DNA from: Saposhnikovia divaricata
Taxonomy: Eukaryota > Streptophyta > Magnoliopsida > Apiales > Apiaceae
Direction of reading: 5' to 3'
Assembly (NCBI GenBank): GCA_036435485.1
Contig: CM071598.1
Coordinates: 140,596,148 to 140,660,147, forward strand
DNA length: 64,000 bases
Part shown: one piece after another, positions 21,430-33,134 of the stretch
Position numbering within the stretch: the first letter of the stretch is position 1
Layout of the letters: each line of letters begins with the position of its first letter
Notes under the pieces: generated by a model
The model's input: only the letters and a program-made list of their open reading frames with translations
What the model was told of the DNA's origin: nothing
Database searches by the model: none
Position numbers and translations under genes: made by a program

Positions 21430-21965
21430 ATATTTACTATCCCCACCCCCACCCCCACCCGACCTGCCACCCCCACCCGACACCCCCCCCCCATCACCAC
21501 CGACGCACCACCACCTCCACCGACGCACCACCACCTCCACCTCCACCTCCATCGATGTACCACCACCGCCATCTTCTTTTCCGACCACTGGCCCCGCAGG
21601 GGCTCCGATTCCACCACCAATTTCCGATTCCGATTGCAGATTTACTTTTTCCCAATCATTAATTGTGCAACTACAAATATAATTTAGTGATTTTTAACTT
21701 CAGATTGTAATCTTATCTTCATCTATCGATTCTGAACATTCCGATGATGACTTCCAGATCTGAATTTGTGTATTTATGTGTATGTAACGATGTATGTGTG
21801 TATGTATCTGAACAATCATGGTGGTGGTGGTCGATGGTAGCGAGGCAGGTGGTGGTGGTGGCGTTGACAGGTGGTGTGGTGGTCGATTGCAGCAATGGCA
21901 GGTGGTGGTGGTGGTGGCAAATGAGGGTGGGGTGGGGTGGGGTGGGGTGGGGTGGGGTTGGGGAA
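21430..21965. repeat. paired C-rich and G-rich low-complexity blocks
   Basis: 21432-21560 is made of CCCCCACC and CCACCTCC units. 21818-21965 is made of GGTGGTGG and GGGGT units, ending with five or six consecutive GGGGT repeats (21925-21963). The two blocks are roughly complementary and could pair. The G-rich tract meets the pattern for a G-quadruplex. The ORFs translated from them (poly-Pro, poly-Gly/Val) are artefacts. Confidence 0.85.
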
Positions 21966-22699
21966 GGTACGGTATCAGTGATTACAGCAGTATAGATTAG
22001 TGATTTCTACCATACTTGTTAGTGATTTTTGCAATACAAATTATTGATTTCTGTAATATGATTTAGTGATTTCTTAATATAATTTAATATATTAAATGAA
22101 CAGATCTTTGATGAACAGATTAGTGATGAACAATAATCATCGACGACGACAAGCTTCAGTGATGAACAATGAACGACGAGCTTCGATCTGTGGTGGTGAT
22201 GGTAGTGTGTGGGTGGCAGCGGTGGTGGGGGTGTGGTGGCAGCCGTGATGGTGATGTGGTGGGTGGTGGCAATTGTGATGTAGTGGTCTGTGCGTGTATT
22301 TTTAGTTGGGCTAGAATAATGTGTTTTTGTGGACTGGGCTTAGTTTCTAGGTTTCTATTCTAATTTGTTTATAGTAGAACAGGACTCTATATAATATAAA
22401 AGTTGAAACATTAAAAATTTGGTTGATCGGTACGGTATCTGTTAATTTTACTTATTTACCCTTACTTAATTACAAGTAAAATCCTTCTTACTTACTAATC
22501 TGTTAATTTTACTTATCCATCATACTAACTAATCAATTTGTATTTGTTATATTTTATCTAATCAATTTCTTTTTTCATGTTAAACATATTACCTTTTCTA
22601 TTTTTCAATAATTAAGTAATTTCCTTATTGAATAAAATATGATATCTTTTATATTTTATCTAACTAAAAAGTATATTATAATTACTATTACTAACAAAT

Positions 22700-23550
22700 T
22701 AATCTTTTCAGCCAAAACACGTTAGCTTTTCTCTTTTCTCTAACTAAAATATATCCTTTTCTAATTATATCACGGGTTTCCTTTTTCAGCCAAAACACTT
22801 TACGTTTTATATTTTCTCTAACTAAAACCTCTCTTTTTCCAATTATATCACGGACGATTATATATAATAAAAATAAAATAATAGTATTGTAATGCTAATA
22901 TTTAACCGATACCTTTTCAGCTAAAACGTATCATCTTTTACTAATAATAATAATCTTTTTTAAATTTCTTTATTTCTAGAAATATCACGGGTAACATTAA
23001 TTTCTCAAAAACATTACAACCAATTTTATTTAGTAAAATAACAATTAAATTATAATTACTATAAACTAATGAATTAACTTTTTCACCTAAAGCAGGTCAC
23101 CTGTTTAATTTTCACGTTACCTTTTCTATTATCTCAAACTAAAATCTCTCTTTTTCCAATTATATCACGCGCTGTTCTATTTAATAAAATAAAATAATAA
23201 AATAATAATATTAATAATTAACCGATTACCTTTTCAGCTAAAACATATCATATTTTCTAACTAAAATCCCTCTTTTTCTAGAAATATCATAGGCAACATT
23301 AATTTCTCATTTTTTAAAAATATTACGAGCAATTTTATTTTGTAAAATAACATAATTAAATTATAATTACTATAAATTAATCAATTACCTTTTTCACCTA
23401 AAACATGTTACCTTTTTAATTTTATCTAATCAAGTCCTCTACTTTCTCAGTTATATCACGGACAATCTATTTAATAAAATAAAATAATAATATTATAATT
23501 ATTAATAATTAACCAATTACTCTTTTCAACTAAAACTTATCACCTTTTCT
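22700..23550. repeat. degenerate ~130-170-bp tandem repeat in the Helitron-like region
   Basis: The phrase CCTTTTCAGCTAAAAC (with variants such as TTTCAGCCAAAACAC and TTTCACCTAAAACATG) recurs near 22707, 22784, 22911, 23079, 23229, 23388 and 23520. It is followed each time by a TCTAACTAAAA segment and a TCCAATTATATCACGG or AGAAATATCA segment. No coding content. Confidence 0.7.
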
Positions 23551-23724
23551 AACTAAAATAAATATCACGCATAACAGTTACTCTATATAATTATGTTCAT
23601 CATCTCATTTAAAAATTTAAGCCTCCAAAATTCATTAATTTTGTTTTAAAAAATTAAATTCAAATTAATGATAAAATTCATATTATATTAAAAACAACCG
23701 AGCATTGCACGGGTTTTAAGCTAG

Positions 23725-24446
23725 TATACTATTATAAGCGAAACAGGGTATAATTGGTTTGTTGGTCGGTCGGTTAACACACCTTCCCAAAAATTTTGCT
23801 AACACCTTCCAAAAGTGAAATAATAAATTAAAATACATATAAAATGTAATTTTACAAAAGATATTTAACTTTATAAAAAACTCTTTTAATTACACTCCAA
23901 TTAATATTCAGTTACATACTCTTTTGTTTATATTTGAGTTAAAATTCTTCAGCTACACCCAATTTTTTTACACTCTTTCAATTACTTGAAAACAAAATAT
24001 TTTCAAAATCATTTTTAATAATTTTAATATCACATATTTATTAACAAATTTACAATAAATTATAAATCAACAAAGTGAAAACAAAGTAAAACTATATAAT
24101 AAACAACAAAAATATCACACAATTACAAATTAATATTAAATTCTATTTTAAACAAATACAAAATATTACATTATGCATTATTGTGGAATCATAATTGGAA
24201 TATGATAATATCAACAAAAATTTGAATGTAAGTATATACGATACTTCCATTTATATTTATATTAATATGATAAAATATAGTCATAATTCAAATACTATAT
24301 CATATAATTAAACGATTATTATTTAATAATATATATTATGCCAATATTATATTAAGCAATATATATGAGATAAATAATTATTATAATATAAATAAAAAAT
24401 TATTTAATTTTAAAAAAACCATGAATAACACGGGTTATAGGTTAGT
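23725..24446 (+). mobile_element. second Helitron-like remnant abutting the first
   Basis: Begins TATACTATTATAAGCGAAAC immediately after the CTAGT end of the preceding candidate and ends with AACACGGGTTATAGGTTAGT near 24446, another Helitron-style 3' end (hairpin-like CACGGGTT then TTAG-T). The interior is AT-rich and non-coding. Confidence 0.4.
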
Positions 24447-24942
24447 AGTTATGTAGTTAGAAATGAGATCGTGTCTAGCTTTTCGTACCACGGACTAAAC
24501 CAAACCAAACATACCCAGTATATCCCGCTCAGAGCAGGGTCTGGGGAGGGTGAGATGTACGCAGACCATGCCCCTACTTTTAACGGTAGGGAGGCTGTTT
24601 CCGTGAAGACCCCCGGCTAAGTGCACATTAAGCTAATAGTGTGTGATATTCAGAAGGGTTATCTAAGATTTGAAAAAGGTCAACGTCATACCTGAGCCCA
24701 TGGCTTAGAACACATGGGGCTTACCTATCAGGGGATTGACTACTCCGCTCTGCAAAGCACTCCGATCTAAGATGACACCTGGCCAAGCTACCTGAAACTA
24801 GAAAACAGAGGACAATAAAACGAGAAAAGGGAACGAAACAACCGAACTTCTAAGATAAAGCTAACCGAGACAACCCAACTCTGAGGCTCTCAACCACAGA
24901 GTCACTCCCTAAAAGAGAATCCACCACTCTGATCTGGCGCCT

Positions 24943-26796
24943 CTAAGAACACCTATCAGCGGTCATGTTCTCATTTAAGTTTAAGGCCTTTAAATCCAAC
25001 CTAAGCTGCTCTTCCCACGACCTCCTCAGTCTACCTCTCCTCCTCACCCCAACAATCGAAAGACTCTCGACCCTCCTCACTGGGGCTTCAGCTAGCCTCC
25101 TACGGACGTGGCCGAACCATCTCAACCTCCATTCCCTAGCTTTCGCAGAAAAGCTCGCTCCTAAAAACCACATTCGGGATTCTGTCCAACATAGTGCGCC
25201 CATAAGACCACTGCAACATCCTCATTTCAGCCGCTTCCAACTTGCTCTCGAGGGCCTTCTTCGCCGCCCAACACTCCGAACCATATAACATCGCAGGGCG
25301 GATTGCCGCTCTATAGAATTTCCCTTTCAACTTTAACGGGACTTTCTTGTCGCACATCACCCCTGACGCTGCCCTCCACCTTAGCTACCCAGCCTTGATA
25401 CGATGCGTGACATCGTCTTCAATCTCACCTTCCTTCTGGATGATCGAACCCAAATACTTGAACTTATCCGTACGAGGGACGATCTGATCTTCAATCCTAA
25501 CCTCCACCCCTTCCTCGTTGGCCTCACCACTGAAGTTACACCAGAGATATTCGGTTTTAGACCGGCTCAGACGCAAGCTTTGGGGCTCCAAAGTAGATCT
25601 CCATAACTCCAACTTCTCGTTCACCTCCCCCCTCGACTCCGCCACTAACACGATATCATCAGCGAAAAGCATGCACCAAGGGACGCCATCTTGAATCCCT
25701 CGCGACATGACATCTAGGATAAGGGCGAAAAGAAGAGGACTTAGGGCCGACCCCTGGTGTAGCCCAATCTTAACAGGGAAAAAACGGGAGTCACCAACTG
25801 GGGTCCGGACGCAGGAACTAGCTTGGGAGTACATGTCTTGAATCACCCTAACGAACGACGATGACACTCTCCTCTCCTCAAGGCTCTTCCAAATAGCTTC
25901 ACGGGGGATGCTGTCATAAGCCTTCTCAAGATCAATGAACACCATATGGAGGTCTTTGCGACGTTCCCTGAACTTCTCCATAAGGCGTCTGACGAGATGA
26001 ATGGCCTCGGTCGTCGATCTCCCAGGCATAAAACCAAATTGATTCTCTGAGATTTCAACTTCTCTTCTAATCCGACATTCAACCACTCTCTCCCAAAGTT
26101 TCATAGTATGACTGAGTAATTTAATACCCCGATAGTTACAACAACTCTGAGCATCTCCTTTGTTCTTGAAAAAAGGGACCACAATACTACGCCTCCATTC
26201 AGCTGGCATCTTAGCACCCAAGAGGAGCACATTGAACAGATCTGCTAGCCATTGAACGCCAACCTCACCAAGACATAGCCACACCTCGATTGGGATCTGA
26301 TCCGGACCAACCGCTTTCCCTCTAGCCATCTTTTGAAGGGCCCCCTTGACTTCATCCTTGCTGATACGCTCACAGGAACCAAAAGAACGCACAGACGAAA
26401 GAGGGACCTCTTGCTCCACATCGGCACCACTCCTCCTAGCCTCATTGAAAAGAATATGAAAATACGAACTCCACCTCTCCTTAATATCATCTTCATTCAC
26501 TAATACTTGGCCTGAATCATCCTTAACAAACTTAACAGAACCCAGGTCGCGCCGCCCTCTCTCCCTAGATTTAGCTAGTTTAAAGATAGCGTTCGCTCCT
26601 TCCTTGGTATCTAGGCATTTATACAGCCCCTCATAGGCTTCACCTTTGGCCTTCGCCACAGCTTTTTTTGCCTCTCGTCTCACCACCTTGTACGCTTCCA
26701 TCTTCAGAATCCTCTCCGCCCCTGCACAAAGCGACAAATGCTCTTTAAAGAGCGCAAGTTTAGCCTTAACTTTCCTTTGAACCTCCTCACCTTTAG
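24943..26796 (-). pseudogene. RTE-type LINE reverse transcriptase, disrupted
   Basis: Copies element RNA into DNA at the target site. The main frame (26818-25385 as an ORF) shows WRRSIVVPFFKNKGD, NYRGIKLLSHTMKLWERVV, QFGFMPGRSTTEAI, VFIDLEKAYDSIPRE, GLHQGSALSPLLF, the catalytic CMLFADDIVLV and KFKYLGSIIQKEGEI. An in-frame TAG (25384-25382) replaces an expected Trp in HRIKAGW. Reading resumes in the same frame (VMCDKKVPLKLKGKFY, AIRPAMLYGSECWA). A 1-2-base shift near 25140 then moves the C-terminal RLRWFGHVRRR and APVRR segment to another frame, ending at the stop near 24943. The N-terminal endonuclease is absent from this strand. Confidence 0.9.
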
Positions 26797-26855
26797 TAGT
26801 GGGGGGCACAACACTCAAATCGATTACCTACTTACGCGCAGGCGTGATTATTTGA
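26796..26855 (+). other. inverted endonuclease fragment of the RTE LINE
   Basis: On the plus strand this encodes FSSGGHNTQIDYLLTRRRDY, a conserved stretch of the RTE endonuclease (SGGH-x-TQIDY). It abuts the minus-strand reverse transcriptase head to head. The junction is near 26792-26800. Confidence 0.75.
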
Positions 26856-27136
26856 AGAGCAAGATGCTCGAGCTATCTTATCAACACACGTCCCTCAACG
26901 TGATATTAAAAATAGATTATCATGGCTGCATACTACAAATAGTTGTTACAATAGGACCGTTTAGGGTAACTTAAAAAACGTAATTTATTATTTTAAGTCA
27001 ATAAATGGATTATAAGTGATAAGTAAATCAGAATTTATAAGTAAGTGCAGTGTTTGGTAAATCAGAAATTATACCTCAATTTTTTTATTTAATTTTTTTG
27101 TAAATTATAACTTATAAATTATCTATTTTTATATAT

Positions 27137-27185
<49 letters not shown>

Positions 27186-27560
27186 AATTATATTTGATGT
27201 GAATTACATGAAAAAGATTAGAAACTAGTACAAATAAATAGTTAAGTTGGAAAAAAGTTGAGACTCTCTAGCTTTCAACTTATGAACTTATAAGATCATA
27301 AGTCATTAAAATAAGTTGTCAGACAAATACTTCAAATTAAGGACTTATGAACTTATATGAACTTTAAATTCGAAAAAGCACAATATCAAATCAGGTTACT
27401 AGATGTAACTTGAGCAAAATATAAGTTATGCTAATATCAACCAAATTGGATGGAACAAAATCTGGCGATTCTCTTTTCCTCATAAAATTAAAATTTTTTT
27501 GTTGCGTTCTTGTCATAATATCGTTCCTGTTTGTAAACGACTTAATAATTGTTAGGATTT
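26856..27560 (+). pseudogene. LINE fragment with RT zinc-binding domain, split by a MITE
   Basis: Two plus-strand pieces resemble the zinc-binding/RNase H-adjacent domain of L1-type LINE polyproteins (zf-RVT). At 26862-26950: AILSTHVPQRD and RLSWLHTTNS. At about 27446-27545: WNKIWRFSFPHKIKIFLLRS then CHNIVPVCKRL. The ~470 bp between them is AT-rich and MITE-like. They are probably one old LINE fragment hit later by the MITE and by the RTE LINE. No start, stop or catalytic region is present. Confidence 0.6.
26957..27422. mobile_element. AT-rich MITE-like insertion
   Basis: The segment carries the phrases CTTATAAGTC/GACTTATGAAC and TTTGGTAAATCAGAA, typical of a widespread plant MITE, with opposed ATAAGT and ACTTAT motifs toward its two ends. 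A (TA)n tract of about 40 bp sits at 27143-27182. Exact ends and target duplication were not resolved. Confidence 0.45.
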
Positions 27561-28014
27561 ATGGGTAATTGCTCTAGAAATTTAACTATGTGAGATATAC
27601 TATCACAACCAAAATATGTTAGTTGTACAAAAATATAAGTATTGTATAAATAAAATGGTAATAAATAGGATAACTTGGAAGAAGCTCATTACAATGATCA
27701 AGCCTCAGGTTAATGCTTTTCATGAACAGTACATAATAAAGTGTTGTCAAGCCTTTTACTCGACAGCATGATTACAACTTCAATAGCATGTTCTTCAAGA
27801 TAGCATAACTCCAAGCCCTAAATTTTTGAAGTCTTGACAGAAACATTGGCGGAAACTTGAGACAACATCTTTACACTTCTTGATAGCAAGACTACCATAT
27901 CACAATAGACAAATACTCCTAACAGCAACATTGGCGGAGTAAACACACTGTCAACACTTGAACATTCCTGACAACAACCTATGCGGAAAGAAGTCTCTGT
28001 CTCAGGATAAGTGA
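27548..28014 (+). repeat. probable LTR fragment truncated by the Athila insertion
   Basis: Begins TGTTAGGATTTATGGG and continues as non-coding DNA with repeated GCAACATTGGCGGA and GAAACATTGGCGGA phrases, until the Athila LTR starts at 28015. It looks like the 5' side of a copia LTR. No partner is in the window. Confidence 0.35.
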
Positions 28015-28711
28015 TGTGTCAAATTATATCTATCCGCAAGTTCACGGTGTCTTTGTTAGCAAATACTAGCAAGTACGGGTCAAATCCACAAGGAGATAAG
28101 TTTCAAGAAATTTAATCTAATTATTGCAAATTGTTTCTAGAGATTAACGATTGGTGAAGGTTTTATCTAACTAAATAATGCAAATAAATATGTTTATAAA
28201 TCATTTAACTAAAGTCTAGGGCAATCGGGTTCACCATGTCCACACCAAATTGGTTTTAAGCTAAAGCAACTAATGTGGTCGCGTAGCTAGGGTATGCCAA
28301 TCTCTCTCGAGTATTAACACCCTCGAAACATGCTGACACAATAATAACCTTTAGTAATTTAGTTGGTCAAGTAATTAGAACATGTATTAATCTCTCTCGA
28401 GTATCAACGTTCTCAGAAATCCAATGATACTCTTGCATTCACATTCATTCGGCTAATCGTATGTGTGCCTCTAATTAGTACATTATCTCTCGATCCATTA
28501 CCATTATTGCATACAATTAATATGTGATATTGGCCAATTACACAAATTAAACACTAAAACATATCAATTAGAACCACTCAAACCAATCAAACTACTGTGA
28601 AAATCAATCCAATATCATGGTGTAAACATGGCTTCCCCTTGAGCCCTAGAATACAACTACTCACTCATGCTAGGAATTAGAACAAGGAAAACAATTATGT
28701 AAGCCATGTAA

Positions 28712-28774
<63 letters not shown>

Positions 28775-29389
28775 CAAGAGAAGATAAAGATATACCTTAA
28801 GCTTATTGAATTAATGAAAACAAAAGTATCCAAGCTGGACCAAGTAATGGAAGAGATGAAGAAAAGCCCTAGCTCTAAAGAGTAAAGTACGTTCTACCAC
28901 TCTACCTACGTTACAAGCTAATCAAAAAAATAATCAAATCTAATCTTCCTAATAAAGTATTTTAATGTTTTAATAAATTTACAAATCAGTCTTCTAAACC
29001 GAATAGGATTCTCTAATAAAAATTCGTAGCTGTCTGTTCTCCTCTATGTCTAGGCTGTCCAACTGGATTTTGCTTACTGGACCACTTCTGAATTAAAAAG
29101 AATTCCACAAGCTTCGCGTGGACTGTAAGGTCGCTAAAATCGGACTTCTAAAACTCAAGATATGGTCCAAACAACGTCAAGAGCCCGTGTAGTCCAATAA
29201 TTCCGAATTTTCTTCTGATTTAGCTCCAAAATAGATCTTTTTCTCCAAATTGTTCCAAGTTTAGAAATTCCTTTTATCCTACAATAAAACATCAAAATCT
29301 ATTAAATAAATATCCAAATCAGTACAAAACACATTAAATATGAGAATAAAATCATCTAAAATATATATAAAAATATATTATATCAAACA
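28015..29389 (-). repeat. 3' LTR of the Athila element
   Basis: On the minus strand it begins TGTTTGATATAAT after a purine tract (GTGTGAGGA, 29390-29398) and ends ATAATTTGACACA at 28015, about 1375 bp, within the usual Athila LTR range. The upstream phrase GAGGACGTGCAAATGCTTAG is typical of the DNA before Athila LTRs. An (AT)n tract of about 58 bp lies at 28714-28772. No partner LTR is visible. Confidence 0.7.
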
Positions 29390-31106
29390 TCCTCACACTA
29401 AGCATTTGCACGTCCTCGGGAAAATAAGTGAAATAAAAACTGAGTCTAACTAACTAACTAACTAACTAACATCATTTTAGTATATGGCACGATTGCATTG
29501 AGCATATGCAACAAGCCGTTAAACCCCTAGGCAGCCCTAGTAGGACGAGTGTTGTCTCTTGAGGGTTTATAATGAATTTACCCACAAAATCCATTTTTTT
29601 CTGCCAAGTCTCAAGTATGCAACATATCATAGTACTCCACACAAGTAAACCTCAATCGCACAATATTGCAAGTCTGTTCACTTACACATCATATGCACAA
29701 GACTATCCAAGTAAGAACACAGTTTAGATAGATAAAAAGATCATGAAATAGATATCAATGCCGCATTCAGTGAGTAACATGCTATGGACAGAAAAGCTCA
29801 CATAACTCTCAAATCACACAATTGTATAGGTGAAGTGTATTCGCTCAAGTTCAATCAATAAAGTCATGTGCTACCATATGCTTGGTTGTCCACCAAATCT
29901 CCACTACTTTGTATACATGCATGCATAAATCAAAAGGTCTTTGTTAAATATGTTAACGTGGCTAAGGTGAAGGGTAGGAAATCAAGAAAAAGGCTAACAA
30001 TTGGCTAACTCGACAAACTAATAGAGCATAATGTTCATTTCTAATTAAAGCACTCAACATGAAATTTTGATCATGTAAAAGCTGAGCAAACTCTCACAAG
30101 CATTAAACCCCAAGCACATATTACCATGTACGTTTCACTTTCATATTGCACAAACCAATGAACATAATTTTCTCTTCTTTTTTTTTCAAACTCCAGTAAC
30201 CAAGGGCAGTGAAAAGTCACCAAGAATAATTTTTAGTACAATGCACTTAATACCAGTACATGTGCATGGATCGTCCCTTTCATATGACATTACATTTGCC
30301 ACCCATTGGTCTCAAAGGAGTACCTAGCCTCTCTTTTTTTTCCTTTTTTTTTTGATTCCCACCAAATTTTCACACTTTAATAAAAAAATCCCCACACTAC
30401 GTACTCACCAACCCCCAAATGAATCAAAATGCTCTACTAGTAAATCAAGACAAGAATAAACAAGTAGGCTGAAGAATTTAGAGTGGTGATATACAAAAAT
30501 AACGGATAAAAGCCTCAAAGGGTTTCACTAGGGATATAATTCACGGGTACTGTTTGGATAAATGTGGTTATTCCTAGTGCCTTTATCATTTTCATGCACA
30601 CACATACCATGTAGTCTCAAAATGGTCTAAAACAAGTTCTAGAGCAACATACTCAATGATAAACAAAACACAACAATAAAAGTCGATTGATATAAAATGT
30701 ACCAATCACAAATTAGGCTCGAGATCTCACAAGGTGAAAACATGCTTCAGTACTCACTAAAATTGACAAAGACACATCTCAAGTTTATAATTTTCGCAAG
30801 TACAAACAAGGAATCATCAAGTAACAAATAACTTCCAGAAATATGACATATCAAATAACCATAAATAAGCCCACAAGATGTGTACTTATCGTTGTTAACA
30901 CACAATGAGACGAGGCAATATACAATTTTTTTTATTTTTTTTGGATTTTTAAATTTACACTTTTTTTGAATTTTTTTAACATTGAGAACCCATCCCCACA
31001 CTTAAGCGGTTCATTGTCCCCAATGAACTAATGAACAAATACAAAACTACAACTAAAAATAAAATAAAACTACACTAAACAGAAAAGAAAGAAAACTCCC
31101 TTGGAA
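29390..31106 (-). other. non-coding region between Athila env-like ORF and 3' LTR
   Basis: No gene was found. On the minus strand near 31020-30980 the sequence contains GGGGACAATGAACCGCTTAAGTGTGGGGATGG, a phrase like the one just before the LTR. A long T-rich stretch (30180-30400) and poly-T runs (30925-30975) occur. This is ordinary Athila 3' untranslated DNA as far as I can see. Confidence 0.6.
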
Positions 31107-32599
31107 TCAAGCTGTCGGGTATGAAAAATATCTCTGAATAGAAGCAGAGATGTCATCCAATTTTTTTCCCATCCTCTCTTGAGCTTCTAAGATTCGAATT
31201 TTATTTTCTTTTAGCTCAGCAACTTGCTGCTTAAGAGTTTGTACTGGCTGTCCAAGTTCCTCACTAGTCCTCACAGAATGAGGTTTGTGAGGTACCTTAA
31301 ATATACCCTCTTTACCACATCGACACAGCATATGCATACCAATCAAATATTCAACATCCAGACTCGAAGACCACCCTTCCACGACTTTGAGACTAGTCGT
31401 GTCATGATCAAAGATAGCCAACTCCTCAGCAAGGCAAGTGATAAATCCTCCCATGCATCACCAGACCACCTTCACGTCTTTTGGCGTGATACAGAAATCG
31501 TTCAATCAACAAACTCGTCTAATATACGGGAAGTTCTGCATCAAAGTAATACAACAAAGCGAGTTCCCCTGTTTGAATTTTGTTGTTGCTTTCAGCACGA
31601 TCATATATAGTGAATGATAAAATTCGAGCAAAATAACGGTAACAGTAGCTGATGATATCCGAAGCTGAAGCACGTGGAGCAAAATATCTTTCAGTACTTG
31701 GCAGGCCAGTGATCTTGAGCCAAAAGGGAGCACTACACCATATATGGCCTATAGCAACCTTTTGGCATGGGTGTTACCACTATGGGTGTTACCATAGCTA
31801 TGAAAATTTTAACCTATCGCAACCTTTTGAATGTGGTGTTACCATAGGCACAAAAGTATGTTACTTTAGTTATAAAAGGTGTTACAGTGGGCTAACACCA
31901 TGAGGTGTGTTACCATAGAGTATTCATTAACAAAAAATTTTATTTAATTTAAAATTAATGATTTAATAATTATTTGACTTTAAAAATAATTAATTTCAAA
32001 AAAATCATTGAAATAATCATTTTAAAACGTAATATTCCATCAAACTCGAGTGGCGTAATCTGTAGGAAGTTGTTGCTGCTCGACTAACTACAGTTAAACA
32101 TACTGGCCAACTGAACTTTTGTAATCTCATATGGCTTATTAGCAATCTGAAAAGATAACAAACCCTCACTAGTGACCGTGAATGAGCTTAGGAACTCATA
32201 AGTAAGAATAGAATAAGAGGGTTCATCCATCTCAAGTAAATCGCTCCAACCGACTTTGCCAAGTTTATACTTTAGTTCTTCCGCAATGTCCAAACGACAA
32301 AGAGCATAATAACTGACATACTTATTTGGAAAGACTTGACGTTTGGACAGTGTTACATATAGAGATCGTTGGTTCTCTCCAACAGGCTTGACAACAGGAT
32401 ACTTTTGAATAACAGGTCTTGGAAGAGTCGCCGTGACTGTTTCAGAACTGGACTTTTGCTTCTTCTTTGGAGGAGGGGCAGATAAACGACCCTTAACACT
32501 GGACTTAGAACTAGACGCTGTGAACGGCGCGGCGCGGCAAGACTCCGTGGAATAAGATCGAGCTGTGGTGCGGGTATGAAGAATCACCTGTGGATTCAC
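31107..32599 (-). pseudogene. Athila env-like ORF (ATHILA ORF-1 domain), disrupted
   Basis: An ORF on the element's sense strand between integrase and 3' LTR, the place where Athila elements carry an env-like gene of unproven function. The N-terminal part (32599-32084) shows a basic PPPKKKQKSSS stretch, then VSYYALCRLDIAEELKYKLG, YSILTYEFLSSF, LLSFQIANKPYEIT and ends MFNCS at a stop. The later part (31730-31107) shows FWLKITGLPS, RYFARILSFTIYDR, TGELALLYYF, GLVMHGRFITCLAEELAIF and a C-terminal coiled-coil-like LKQQVAELKENKIRILEAQE. Lesions: the stop after MFNCS, a CACTA-like insertion at about 31731-32035, another stop before TSLLIERFLYH, and frame changes. Confidence 0.75.
31731..32035. mobile_element. 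CACTA-type transposon end fragment in the Athila env-like ORF
   Basis: Starts CACTACACCATATATGGCC and carries CACTA-style subterminal repeats: GGTGTTACC occurs four times, usually as GTGTTACCATAG, and AGCAACCTTTTG / CGCAACCTTTTG twice. The right side is AT-rich, and no matching TAGTG end is seen, so it is a deletion derivative. The Athila frame resumes a few bases on either side. Confidence 0.6.
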
Positions 32600-32998
32600 C
32601 TGTGAGCTGTGTTGCTGTCTGTTTGGAGACCACCTGTAGGCTGTATCAAGAATTAGCGGATGTTGTTGACGTAGAAGAAAAATAACCAGGTCGTTTGTTC
32701 TTGCTGTCTGTGATGGAGCACAGTAGGAGAGAATAATTAGGGTTCTTGCTGTTCTTGGTTTGTTTTATTTTTTAGATCATAATCACAAAAAGAGTACAAA
32801 TTGTATTTAACATAATTATATGTAAAAATAATATGTAAAAAAATTATAAAATACAAGATATTTTACATTAATAATTACTAAATAAAAAAATCAAAAGAAA
32901 TAAAAAAAATAAAAAAAATAAAAAAATAAAGGAAAAAAAATGAGGAAAAAGAAGAAAAAAAACAAATAGAATAATGATACATAATAATAGTAGTAGTA

Positions 32999-33134
<136 letters not shown>

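Larger units (their letters stand above)
21294..23724 (+). mobile_element. candidate non-autonomous Helitron
   Basis: The left end reads TCTATACTATTATATAATATG after an A. The right end has an imperfect hairpin (AACCGAGC / GCACGGGTT) followed 5 bases later by CTAG and a T. Helitrons insert between A and T, start with TC and end CTRR after a hairpin. No RepHel protein is seen. Inside are a C-rich block, a G-rich block and a degenerate AT-rich repeat array. A second TCTATATAATATAAAAG at about 22388 may be the true left end of a shorter copy. Confidence 0.5.
24492..26855 (-). mobile_element. RTE-clade LINE with inverted 5' end
   Basis: A non-LTR retrotransposon on the minus strand. Its 3' UTR carries the plant RTE signature (GGGATATACTGGGTATGTTTG followed by a TTTGG-type tail near 24492-24515) and an upstream CATCTCACCCTCCCCAGACC segment. 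Reverse transcriptase and the C-terminal domain follow. At about 26796 the orientation flips, and about 60 bp of the endonuclease domain lies on the plus strand. 5' inversion of this kind is known for LINEs (twin priming). Most of the endonuclease is missing. Confidence 0.85.

Noticed and set aside
21312..22363. Pro-rich, His-rich and Gly/Val-rich ORFs
   Set aside because: Low-complexity C-rich and G-rich blocks. No domain, and strand-symmetric.
24965..25606. Plus-strand ORFs of 107 and 67 residues
   Set aside because: Shadows of the LINE reverse transcriptase on the opposite strand.
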